From the NCBI GenBank assembly GCA_905215205.1, contig CAJMPK010000033.1, forward strand, positions 1 to 11,665: DNA of 11,665 bases, written 5' to 3'. Made by a program: the position numbers and the translations under genes. Below are positions 6,653-11,665 of the stretch, in pieces. This DNA comes from an uncultured bacterium. Its GTDB lineage: Bacteria; Actinomycetota; Coriobacteriia; Coriobacteriales; Coriobacteriaceae. Within the stretch, counting starts at the first letter, position 1. Each line of letters starts with the position of its first letter. The notes under the pieces are model-generated. The model ran no database searches and was not told the DNA's origin. It saw nothing but the letters and a program-made list of their open reading frames with translations.

Positions 6653-6868
6653 CTACTCGGCGACAGCGGACTTCTCCGCTGCGATTTCGCGGGCGCGCTG
6701 CTCCGTGAGAACGCGAGCGATGTCCTTCTTCACGGTGTTGACGCGAGCGGTGTTGTCCAGCTGGCTGGTGGCCATCTGGAAACGAAGGTTAAAGAGCTCG
6801 GCGCGCATTTCCTTCAGCTTCTCAACGAGCTGAGCGTCCGAGAGCTCACGAATCTCTGCGGGCTTCAT
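6653..6868 (-). CDS. rpmC: 50S ribosomal protein L29
   Basis: This 71-residue, largely helical protein lies near the exit of the peptide tunnel, next to L23. KPAEIRELSDAQLVEKLKEMRAELFNLRFQ, followed by a QLDNTARV.TVKKDIARV.T motif, is the standard L29 pattern. Its ATG overlaps the rplP stop codon by one base (TAATG). The ribosome binding site AAGGAGG is supplied by the Lys-Glu-Glu codons at the end of rplP, which suggests translational coupling. Confidence 0.97.
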   Translation of the reverse strand: MKPAEIRELSDAQLVEKLKEMRAELFNLRFQMATSQLDNTARVNTVKKDIARVLTEQRAREIAAEKSAVAE

Positions 6869-7371
6869 TAGTTCTCCTCCTTGGCGGCGGCGGCGTCCTC
6901 AGCAGCCCACTTGGCTTCGAGAGCGGCCTCCTCAGCCATCTCCTTCTGGATGCGCTGCTCAGCGTTCTTGGCAGCAACAATCTTGGTCTTGATGGGGAGC
7001 TTGTGCTGCGCAAGACGCAGAGCCTCGCGAGCGACCTCCTCGGGAACACCCTTGACCTCGAACATGATGCGGCCGGGCTTGACGACGGCCACCCACTCCT
7101 CGGGGTTACCCTTACCAGAACCCATGCGAGTCTCGGCAGGCTTCTTGGTGATGGGCTTATCGGGGAAGATCGTGATGTAGACACGACCGCCACGCTTCAT
7201 GTAGCGGGTCATGGCAATACGAGCGGCCTCGATCTGACGGTTGGTGATCCAATGGGCCTCGAGAGCCTGGATACCAAACTCGCCGAAATGCAGCTCGGTA
7301 TTACCCTTGGCCTGGCCCTTCATGGAGCCACGCTGCACCTTGCGGTGAAGAATACGCTTAGGGGCAAGCAC
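6868..7371 (-). CDS. rplP: 50S ribosomal protein L16 with a long acidic C-terminal tail
   Basis: This 167-residue protein helps organise the peptidyl-transferase and A-site region. PKRILHRKVQRGSMKG, GEFGIQALEAHWITNRQIEA, RGGRVYITIFPDKPITKKPAETRMGSGKG and REALRLAQHKLPIKTK are textbook L16 blocks. The usual protein ends around residues 137-145. Here about 30 further residues (136-167), rich in Ala and Glu, form a predicted helical tail. The start is GTG at 7371, overlapping the rpsC stop by one base (TAGTG). AGGAGG within the rpsC codons sits 7 bases upstream. Tight overlaps on both sides point to coupled translation. Confidence 0.97.
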   Translation of the reverse strand: MLAPKRILHRKVQRGSMKGQAKGNTELHFGEFGIQALEAHWITNRQIEAARIAMTRYMKRGGRVYITIFPDKPITKKPAETRMGSGKGNPEEWVAVVKPGRIMFEVKGVPEEVAREALRLAQHKLPIKTKIVAAKNAEQRIQKEMAEEAALEAKWAAEDAAAAKEEN

Positions 7372-8081
7372 TACTGACCCCTCCTCTCGGAGTTACGACG
7401 ACGAGGACGGGAAGAGCCCTCGAGTGCAGGGTTGGGAACAGGCTGGCCCGGGAGCTTCTCGCCCAGGTAGATCCAGACCTTCACGCCGCAAGCGCCCATG
7501 GTGGTGCTGGCGACAGCCGTGCCGTAGTCGATCTTGGCACGGAGGGTGTGCAGAGGCACGCGACCCTCACGGTACCACTCACGTCGGCCCATCTCGGCAC
7601 CGCCGAGACGACCGGAGCACTGGATACGGATGCCCTTGGCGCCGGCCTTGCGGGCGAACTGGACAGCCTTGCGCATAGCGCGACGGAAGGCAACGCGGCC
7701 CTCGAGCTGCTCAGCGATGGACTGTGCAACGAGGTTGGCGTCGAGCTCGGGGCGCTTGATCTCGACAACGTCGACGGAGAGCTGGCCCTTGGAGACGCCA
7801 GCGACCTTCTCGAGCTCGGTGCGGAGGGTATCGATCTCGGCACCCTTCTTACCGATGACAACGCCGGGGCGAGCGGTGAGGATGATGACCTTCACCTTGT
7901 CGCCAGCGCGCTCGATCTCGACGCGGGAGACAGCTGCGCGGGAAAGACGCTTCTCGAGGTACTTGCGGATCTCGAGATCGTTACCGAGGGTCTTAGCGTA
8001 ATCCTTCTCTGCGAACCAGCGGGAGCGCCAGTTCTCGGTGATGCCAAGACGGAAGCCGGTGGGGTAGACTTTCTGACCCAT
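7371..8081 (-). CDS. rpsC: 30S ribosomal protein S3
   Basis: This 236-residue protein lies at the mRNA entry site of the 30S subunit and contributes to mRNA helicase activity. MGQKVYPTGFRLGITENWRSRWFAEK is the S3 N-terminus. The type II KH domain has VIGKKGAEIDTLR with its GxxG loop, and GRLGGAEM.R.EWYREGRVPLHTLRA is the C-terminal signature. The ATG has AAGGAGG overlapping the rplV stop region, so rplV and rpsC are closely coupled. The last residues are basic and serine-rich, a normal variable tail. Confidence 0.98.
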   Translation of the reverse strand: MGQKVYPTGFRLGITENWRSRWFAEKDYAKTLGNDLEIRKYLEKRLSRAAVSRVEIERAGDKVKVIILTARPGVVIGKKGAEIDTLRTELEKVAGVSKGQLSVDVVEIKRPELDANLVAQSIAEQLEGRVAFRRAMRKAVQFARKAGAKGIRIQCSGRLGGAEMGRREWYREGRVPLHTLRAKIDYGTAVASTTMGACGVKVWIYLGEKLPGQPVPNPALEGSSRPRRRNSERRGQ

Positions 8082-8087
8082 ACAGCT

Positions 8088-8459
8088 TTACGCCTCCTTT
8101 CGAGGAGCAACGACGACGGTGATGTGGGAAGTACGCTTCAGAATGCGAGAAGCGGAACCCTTGGCGCGGGGACGGATGCGCTTAAGCGTCGGACCCTCGT
8201 CAACATAGGCAGCGGCGACAACCAGGTTGTCGGCACGCAGACCGTTGTTGTTCTCGGCGTTCGCAACGGCGGAACGGAGAACCTTCTCGACATCCACGGC
8301 GACGGCGCGGTCGCAGAAGTGGAGGATGTCGAAGGCCTGAGCGACAGGCTTGCGGCGGATCAGATCGACCACCAGGCGGGCCTTGCTGGGGGAAACACGC
8401 ACGTACTTAGCGACGGCGCGAACCTCGGTGGCCTCAGTTTCAATAGACTTAGTTGCCAT
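8088..8459 (-). CDS. rplV: 50S ribosomal protein L22
   Basis: This 123-residue protein contacts all 23S rRNA domains and lines the nascent-peptide tunnel through its beta hairpin. AVAKYVRVSPSKARLVVDLIRRK (15-37), the SAVANAENN block and the KRIRPRAKGSASRILKRTSHITVVV hairpin region are diagnostic. The first 12 or so residues (TKSIETEATEV) are a short variable extension common in actinobacteria. GGGGG about 10 bases before the ATG acts as the ribosome binding site. The rpsS stop is 14 bases upstream. Confidence 0.97.
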   Translation of the reverse strand: MATKSIETEATEVRAVAKYVRVSPSKARLVVDLIRRKPVAQAFDILHFCDRAVAVDVEKVLRSAVANAENNNGLRADNLVVAAAYVDEGPTLKRIRPRAKGSASRILKRTSHITVVVAPRKEA

Positions 8460-8473
8460 TTACGGTTAACCCC

Positions 8474-8734
8474 CTATTTGGCCTTGTGGCCACGGAACGT
8501 ACGAGTCGGCGCGAACTCGCCGAGCTTGTGACCAACCATGGACTCGGTAACATACACGGGCACATGCTTGCGGCCGTCGTGGACGGCGATGGTGTGACCA
8601 ACCATCTCGGGGAAGATGGTGGACGCGCGGGACCAGGTCTTCACGACGTCCTTCTTGCCAGCCTCGTTCATCGCGGTGATACGCGAGAGAAGGCGAGTCT
8701 CCACGAACGGGCCCTTTTTGAGACTTCTGCTCAT
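8474..8734 (-). CDS. rpsS: 30S ribosomal protein S19
   Basis: This 86-residue protein forms a complex with S13 in the head of the 30S subunit near the A site. MSRSLKKGPFVE, WSRASTIFPEMVGHTIAVHDGRKHVPVYVTE.MVGHKLGEFAPTRTFRGH is the S19 family sequence throughout. AGGAG lies about 9 bases before the ATG. A 32-base gap separates it from rplB and 14 bases from rplV, so it is part of one block. Confidence 0.98.
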   Translation of the reverse strand: MSRSLKKGPFVETRLLSRITAMNEAGKKDVVKTWSRASTIFPEMVGHTIAVHDGRKHVPVYVTESMVGHKLGEFAPTRTFRGHKAK

Positions 8735-8766
8735 AAGTGCTTTCTCCTAAAACTCGGTATCCGAAA

Positions 8767-9597
8767 TTACTTCTTACGGCGACGAATGATGTGCTGGTTC
8801 GAGACCTTCTTCTTCTTGCGCGTACGAAGGCCCTTCGTCGGCTTACCCCAGGGGGTAACGGAGGGACGACCAGAGGTGTGGTTCTTGCCCTCGCCACCGC
8901 CGTGCGGGTGGTCGACAGGGTTCATGACGGTACCGCGGACGGTCGGGCGCACGTTCATGTGACGCTTACGGCCGGCCTTGCCGATGACGATGTTGGCGTG
9001 ATCGGCGTTGCCGACCTCACCGACGGTGGCGCGGCAGGTAACGAGGATGCGGCGCATCTCGGAGGAAGGCATACGGACGATAGCGTACTTGCCCTCCTTA
9101 CCCATCAGCTGGCAGGAGTTACCGGCGGAACGGGCGATAGCGGCGCCCTTGCCCGGCTGGAACTCGACGGCGTGGATGAGCGTACCGACGGGGATGTCGG
9201 CGAGGGGCAGAGCGTTGCCCGGCTTGATATCGGCGTCAGAACCGGACATGATGGTCTGACCGACCTCGAGGCCCTTGGGGGCCAGGATGTAGCGCTTCTC
9301 ACCGTCAGCGTAGTGCAGCAGAGCGATGCGAGCGGAACGGTTCGGATCGTACTCGATCGTGGCAACCTTGGCGGGCACGCCGTCCTTGTTGCGCTTGAAG
9401 TCGATCACGCGGTAACGACGCTTCACACCGCCGCCCTGGTGGCGGGTGGTGATGCGGCCGTTGTTGTTACGACCGGCCTTCTTGGGCAGGGGCTCGAGAA
9501 GAGACTTCTCGGGCTTGGTGCAGGTGATCTCGGAGAAGTCGGAGATCGTCTGCCAACGCCTACCAGCGGAGGTCGGCTTAAGGTGCTTTACAGCCAT
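8767..9597 (-). CDS. rplB: 50S ribosomal protein L2
   Basis: This 276-residue protein, of normal length, is needed for subunit association and peptidyl transfer. MAVKHLKPTSAGRRWQTISDFSEIT is the family start. GRNNNGRITTRHQGGGVKRRYRVIDFKRNKDG follows, and NPVDHPHGGGEG...GRPSVTPWGKPTKG holds the conserved histidine region near the catalytic centre. I chose the ATG at 9597, with AAAGGG about 7 bases upstream. The same frame stays open to a GTG at 9672, but that extension falls in the leader and does not resemble L2. The 179-base gap before it carries a structured leader and a short ORF, so rplB seems to start its own regulated block. Confidence 0.97.
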   Translation of the reverse strand: MAVKHLKPTSAGRRWQTISDFSEITCTKPEKSLLEPLPKKAGRNNNGRITTRHQGGGVKRRYRVIDFKRNKDGVPAKVATIEYDPNRSARIALLHYADGEKRYILAPKGLEVGQTIMSGSDADIKPGNALPLADIPVGTLIHAVEFQPGKGAAIARSAGNSCQLMGKEGKYAIVRMPSSEMRRILVTCRATVGEVGNADHANIVIGKAGRKRHMNVRPTVRGTVMNPVDHPHGGGEGKNHTSGRPSVTPWGKPTKGLRTRKKKKVSNQHIIRRRKK

Positions 9598-9622
9598 TAC
9601 AATCCCTTTCAATAGGAATCCG

Positions 9623-9703
9623 TTAGCCATCGCAGACAGGGATTCGAGGTTCTGCCTCGGGTGCGATGACACCGGACGTATACACGGCTCCGGGCGTGTC
9701 CAT
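9623..9703 (-). CDS. candidate 26-codon leader ORF upstream of rplB
   Basis: ATG at 9703 opens MDTPGAVYTSGVIAPEAE and ends with TAA after 26 codons, 25 bases before the rplB start. Its first nine codons match those of the 26-codon ORF before rplC, with two changes at third positions and one Gly/Ala change. No strong ribosome binding site is seen (only GGGCG about 7 bases upstream), and TATAAA directly precedes the ATG. It overlaps the stems of the rplB leader, so ribosomes on it would disrupt them. It could equally be a non-translated DNA or RNA element. Confidence 0.3.
   Translation of the reverse strand: MDTPGAVYTSGVIAPEAEPRIPVCDG
9678..9703 (-). repeat. copy B of the shared 27-base leader element
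   Basis: On the minus strand ATGGACACGCCCG and AGCCGTGTATAC flank one variable base. The copy at 11543-11568 matches at 24 of 26 positions, and one further base on completes codon nine. Within the element ACACG and CGTGT are inverted arms eight bases apart. Sequence on either side is not shared, so the conserved block has sharp limits. Confidence 0.75.
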
Positions 9704-9722
9704 TTTATACGCCCAAAACCTT

Positions 9723-9758
9723 GAGCTCTCGCCTCCCCTATTTGGGAGGCATGAGCTC
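9723..9758 (-). terminator. hairpin after rplW, terminator or attenuator
   Basis: GCCTCCC (9731-9737) pairs with GGGAGGC (9744-9750) around a six-base loop. Beyond two-base internal bulges, GAGCTC (9723-9728) pairs with GAGCTC (9753-9758). The stem is stable, but the minus-strand sequence after it (AAGGTTTTGGG) has only four Ts, so termination would be partial. It lies 19 bases after the rplW stop and separates the rplC-rplD-rplW block from rplB. Confidence 0.6.
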
Positions 9759-9776
9759 ACTCAACAGCAGCGAGTC

Positions 9777-10064
9777 TTAGGCCTGGTTGCCAAAGACCTC
9801 GATGGTGTCGCCCTCGGCCAGCGTGACGATGGCCTTCTTCCAAGAACGGGTCTTACCGGCGACATAGCGCACGCGCTTGGTCTTGGGCTTGACCGTCAGG
9901 GTGTTCACGCGAACGACCTTGACGCCGAAGATCTCCTCGACAGCGTCCTTGATCTGATACTTGTTAGCATCCTTGGCGACCTCGAACGTGTACTTGTTCT
10001 GCTCCATGCCGGAGAAGGAACGCTCGGACACGATCGGACGGATGATGATCTCGTGGGCGGTCAT
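9777..10064 (-). CDS. rplW: 50S ribosomal protein L23
   Basis: This 95-residue protein forms part of the tunnel exit and docks trigger factor and the signal recognition particle. MTAHEIIIRPIVSERSF, KYTFEVAKDANKYQIKDAVEEIFGVKVVRVNTL and the TKRVRYVAGKTRSWKKAIVTL segment are standard L23. Its ATG immediately follows the rplD TAA, and GGAGG within rplD is about 11 bases upstream, so it is coupled to rplD. It is the last gene of the rplC-rplD-rplW block; a hairpin and the rplB leader follow. Confidence 0.97.
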   Translation of the reverse strand: MTAHEIIIRPIVSERSFSGMEQNKYTFEVAKDANKYQIKDAVEEIFGVKVVRVNTLTVKPKTKRVRYVAGKTRSWKKAIVTLAEGDTIEVFGNQA

Positions 10065-10691
10065 TTATGCAAGCACCTCCCCGAAGTGAGCGGCAATGTC
10101 GGCGGGCATCAGCACAGCGTTGTTGTTGACGAGATCGTAGGTGTTGGCCTCGTCGGCGGTGATGATGAACGTCTTGGGAATGTTGCGGAACGACAGGTAG
10201 GCGTTGACGTCCTCATCGCGAACGATGATGGTCAGACGCTTGCCCTCAAGGCCGAGAGCCTTGAGCATGGCGACGGCAGCCTTGGTGGAAGGCTTCTCGA
10301 AGCCGTAGTCGTCGACGAGCACGAGCTCGCCATCGGCCAGCTTGGCGGACAGCGCGGAGCGCATAGCCAGCTTGACCTCCTTGTTGTTCATACGCTTAGC
10401 GTAGGAACGGGGCTTGGGGGCGAAGACAACGCCACCGTGACGCCACTGGGCAGCACGGATGGAACCCTGGCGGGCACGGCCGGTGCCCTTCTGACGCCAA
10501 GGCTTCTTGCCGCCACCGGAAACCTCAGAGCGGCCCTTAGCGGACTGGGTGCCCTGACGCCAAGAGGCCATCTGGCACTTGACGATGTGGTGCATAACGT
10601 GGATGTTCGGCTCGATGCCGTACACCTCAGCGGCGAGCTCGGCCTCGGCGACCTTCTTGCCCTCGCTGTTCTTTACTTCAAACTTTGCCAT
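10065..10691 (-). CDS. rplD: 50S ribosomal protein L4
   Basis: This 208-residue protein binds 23S rRNA and reaches into the peptide tunnel through its extended loop. The loop is clear: SGGGKKPWRQKGTGRARQGS, then R.AQWRHGGVVFAPKPRSY. VKLAMRSALSAKLADGELVLVDD is the C-terminal domain motif. In E. coli L4 represses its own S10 operon, through the leader before rpsJ, at both transcription and translation. Whether that occurs here, where the block begins at rplC, is open. AAGGAG lies 9 bases before the ATG, and 46 bases separate it from rplC. Confidence 0.97.
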   Translation of the reverse strand: MAKFEVKNSEGKKVAEAELAAEVYGIEPNIHVMHHIVKCQMASWRQGTQSAKGRSEVSGGGKKPWRQKGTGRARQGSIRAAQWRHGGVVFAPKPRSYAKRMNNKEVKLAMRSALSAKLADGELVLVDDYGFEKPSTKAAVAMLKALGLEGKRLTIIVRDEDVNAYLSFRNIPKTFIITADEANTYDLVNNNAVLMPADIAAHFGEVLA

Positions 10692-10737
10692 TTAAGTGTT
10701 CTCCTTGGTATGACGCTGGGCTAAATGGGCTGGGCCC

Positions 10738-11358
10738 TTAGGCCATACGGATGGCGACGAGACCATTCTTGGCACCCGGGACAGCGCCCTTGACCAAGAT
10801 GAGGTTCTGCTCGGCATCGATGCGGACAACGGAAAGGTTCTTGACGGTAACGCGCTCGTTACCCATGTGACCGGCCATCTTGACGCCCTTGAGGACGCGC
10901 GCAGGATAGGCGCACTGACCGATAGAACCGGGGTGACGCTGGAAGTGAGAACCATGCGTCATAGGACCGCGGCGCTGACCCCAGCGCTTGATGCGACCCT
11001 GGAAGCCCTTACCCTTGGAGGTACCGATGACGTCGACCTTCTCGACATCAGCGAAATCAGCGACGGTGACGACCTCGCCGACCTTGTGCTCCTCGCCGTT
11101 CTCGACGCGGACCTCACGAAGGAAACGGACAGGCTCGACGCCGGCCTTGGCGAAGTGACCAGCCATGGGCTTGTTCACGTTCTTGGCCTTGATGTCGCCG
11201 AAACCGATCTGGACGGCGTCATAGCCGTCGGTTGCCTGAGTTTTAACCTGCGAGACAGCGCAGGGGCCAGCCTGGATGACCGTGACGGGAACGACGTTGT
11301 CGTCCTCGTCCCAAACCTGGGTCATGCCAATCTTGCGGCCGAGAATCATGCTGATCAA
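10738..11358 (-). CDS. rplC: 50S ribosomal protein L3
   Basis: This 206-residue protein is one of the first to bind 23S rRNA and reaches toward the peptidyl-transferase centre. ILGRKIGMTQVWDEDDNVVPVTVIQAGPC is the family start. GTSKGKGFQGRIKRWGQRRGPMTHGSHFQRHPGSIG is the central rRNA-binding loop, and the MAGHMGNERVTVKNLSVV block closes it. I prefer the TTG at 11358 (protein start MISMILG), since GGGA is 7 bases upstream; the ATG at 11349 has no close site. It is the first gene of the cluster: rpsJ, normally just upstream, is not within the visible 307 bases. Confidence 0.95.
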   Translation of the reverse strand: MISMILGRKIGMTQVWDEDDNVVPVTVIQAGPCAVSQVKTQATDGYDAVQIGFGDIKAKNVNKPMAGHFAKAGVEPVRFLREVRVENGEEHKVGEVVTVADFADVEKVDVIGTSKGKGFQGRIKRWGQRRGPMTHGSHFQRHPGSIGQCAYPARVLKGVKMAGHMGNERVTVKNLSVVRIDAEQNLILVKGAVPGAKNGLVAIRMA

Positions 11359-11487
11359 GATATGATCCCAACTCTCGCGTGGTCTTGGGACGATGCGTAC
11401 ACCACCGAGCGTACGCCCCTAGAGGACCACTACTTACACGACGTGCTCCCCAGCCTTGTATTGCGTCCGGACTACCTGACAACCCTA

Positions 11488-11568
11488 TTAAGCAGGCATT
11501 TTGTCCAGCCAGAATACTCCCCTGGTTTCACACAGCTGTTTAGTATACACGGCTGCGGGCGTATCCAT
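11488..11568 (-). CDS. candidate 26-codon leader ORF upstream of rplC
   Basis: ATG at 11568 opens MDTPAAVYTKQLCETRG and runs 26 codons to TAA, with TAG directly after. Its first nine codons match the ORF in the rplB leader, and both ORFs have the same length. After codon nine the two peptides differ completely. No strong ribosome binding site precedes it (GTGAGTGA is too far, about 17 bases). It ends 129 bases before the rplC start. It is either a leader peptide or a coincidental reading of a conserved nucleic acid element. Confidence 0.3.
   Translation of the reverse strand: MDTPAAVYTKQLCETRGVFWLDKMPA
11543..11568 (-). repeat. copy A of the shared 27-base leader element
   Basis: On the minus strand ATGGATACGCCCG and AGCCGTGTATAC flank one variable base. 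It matches copy B at 9678-9703 in 24 of 26 positions. The inverted arms here are ATACG and CGTGT, eight bases apart, so the T-to-C difference between the copies swaps a U-G pair for a C-G pair and keeps a possible RNA stem. Confidence 0.75.
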
Positions 11569-11578
11569 CGAGATTCAT

Positions 11579-11607
11579 ATTTCACTCACATTGTTTACGC
11601 AGGTAAA
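11579..11607 (-). promoter_or_regulatory. possible promoter for the rplC block
   Basis: On the minus strand TTTACC (11602-11607) and TGAAAT (11579-11584) are separated by 17 bases and each match four of six sigma-70 consensus bases. Transcription from here would start just before the 26-codon ORF and give a leader of about 215 bases. TATACT at 11541-11546 is a better -10 by itself but has no -35 partner, so the true promoter is uncertain. Confidence 0.25.
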
Positions 11608-11665
11608 GTGCGTGGAGTCGCCTGGGCTTGGCAGAGGGGCGGCGAAATATATTAAGTTTGCTGCT

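Larger units (their letters stand above)
9598..9776 (-). promoter_or_regulatory. structured leader of rplB with possible Shine-Dalgarno sequestration
   Basis: On the minus strand CATCGCA (9662-9668) pairs with TGCGATG (9628-9634), enclosing the hairpin CGAGG/CCTCG (9645-9649 with 9655-9659) and a free AATCCC (9639-9644). That AATCCC is complementary to GGGATT (9601-9606), which contains part of the rplB ribosome binding site, so a pseudoknot could hide it. The overlapping GAATCC (9640-9645) can instead pair with GGATTC (9616-9621), leaving the site open. Further upstream GGGCGT/ACGCCC (9709-9714 with 9692-9697) competes with ACACG/CGTGT (9695-9699 with 9682-9686). Typical gaps at this point in S10 operons are a few to a few tens of bases. 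Confidence 0.5.
11359..11665 (-). promoter_or_regulatory. rplC leader region without rpsJ
   Basis: No protein-coding gene of normal size is visible on either strand. On the minus strand, GTGGTC (11425-11430) pairs with GACCAC (11379-11384), enclosing the hairpin GCGTAC/GTACGC (11411-11416 with 11395-11400). TCCCAA (11385-11390) pairs with TTGGGA (11366-11371), which covers the GGGA ribosome binding site of rplC. Because GACCAC lies in the loop of that last hairpin, both pairings together would make a pseudoknot. The right half holds the shared 27-base element and a 26-codon ORF. Confidence 0.5.

Noticed and set aside
7548..8531. Long plus-strand open frame opposite rpsC and rplV
   Set aside because: It is antisense to strongly conserved ribosomal genes. 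Its composition (Leu, Asp, Gly and Ala rich) is what the reverse complement of GC-rich coding sequence gives.
8737..9615. 292-codon plus-strand open frame opposite rplB
   Set aside because: Antisense to L2, with low-complexity reverse-complement composition.
9598..9672. N-terminal extension of L2 starting at the GTG at 9672
   Set aside because: The 25 extra residues do not resemble L2, the region folds as a leader, and the ATG at 9597 has a proper ribosome binding site and the normal family start.
9704..9709. TATAAA just before the rplB leader ORF as a -10 box
   Set aside because: No -35-like hexamer lies at 16-18 bases upstream, and copy A has no equivalent.
9666..10724. 352-codon plus-strand open frame opposite rplW and rplD
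   Set aside because: Same reason: it shadows two unmistakable ribosomal proteins and has no family resemblance or ribosome binding site.
11541..11546. TATACT in the shared element as a -10 box
   Set aside because: No -35 lies at 16-19 bases in either copy, and copy B has TATACG. It is not strong enough to list as a promoter.
11569..11665. End of rpsJ or another gene at the right edge
   Set aside because: All three minus-strand frames were read and none shows the S10 C-terminus. The plus strand offers only a frame antisense to the leader and rplC.

Overview
The window looks like a piece of a GC-rich actinobacterial chromosome, most likely class Coriobacteriia and perhaps Collinsella. That placement rests on remembered similarity of the ribosomal proteins and the general gene style, not on a search. 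It has two parts. The left part (1-5068) carries four housekeeping or accessory genes. A U32-family protein of the RlhA type (cut by the left edge) and an RluA-type pseudouridine synthase run rightwards as a pair. Convergent to them, a Gfo/Idh/MocA oxidoreductase and a DeoR-family repressor run leftwards as a second pair. Two hairpins separate the convergent pairs.

The right part (5570-11358) is a long leftward ribosomal protein cluster. In transcription order it reads rplC, rplD, rplW, rplB, rpsS, rplV, rpsC, rplP, rpmC, rpsQ, rplN, rplX. This is the usual S10 order with the first two genes of spc, but both ends are unusual. No rpsJ lies within 307 bases upstream of rplC, and the cluster stops at a strong intrinsic terminator right after rplX, where rplE, rpsN and rpsH would normally follow.

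Three non-coding stretches cut the cluster into blocks: the leader before rplC (11359-11665), the rplW-rplB gap (9598-9776) and the rpsQ-rplN gap (6258-6375). Each can fold extensively, and in the first two the rplC and rplB Shine-Dalgarno sequences can pair with upstream segments. The leaders of rplC and rplB also share a near-identical 27-base element. It starts at an ATG in both places and opens a 26-codon reading frame in both (MDTPxAVYT...). This pair of matching leader ORFs or operators is the most interesting signal in the window and could be a shared control system for the L3 and L2 blocks.

The 501-base gap between the ribosomal terminator and the oxidoreductase holds two kinds of repeat. 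One is a run of GTCCC-core short repeats resembling REP-type elements. The other is a set of five YGCGCR hexamers spaced 10, 10, 12 and 10 bases apart, upstream of the oxidoreductase-deoR operon, which is a plausible binding array for the DeoR protein encoded there. No tRNA, rRNA, CRISPR array, IS transposase or phage gene is visible.
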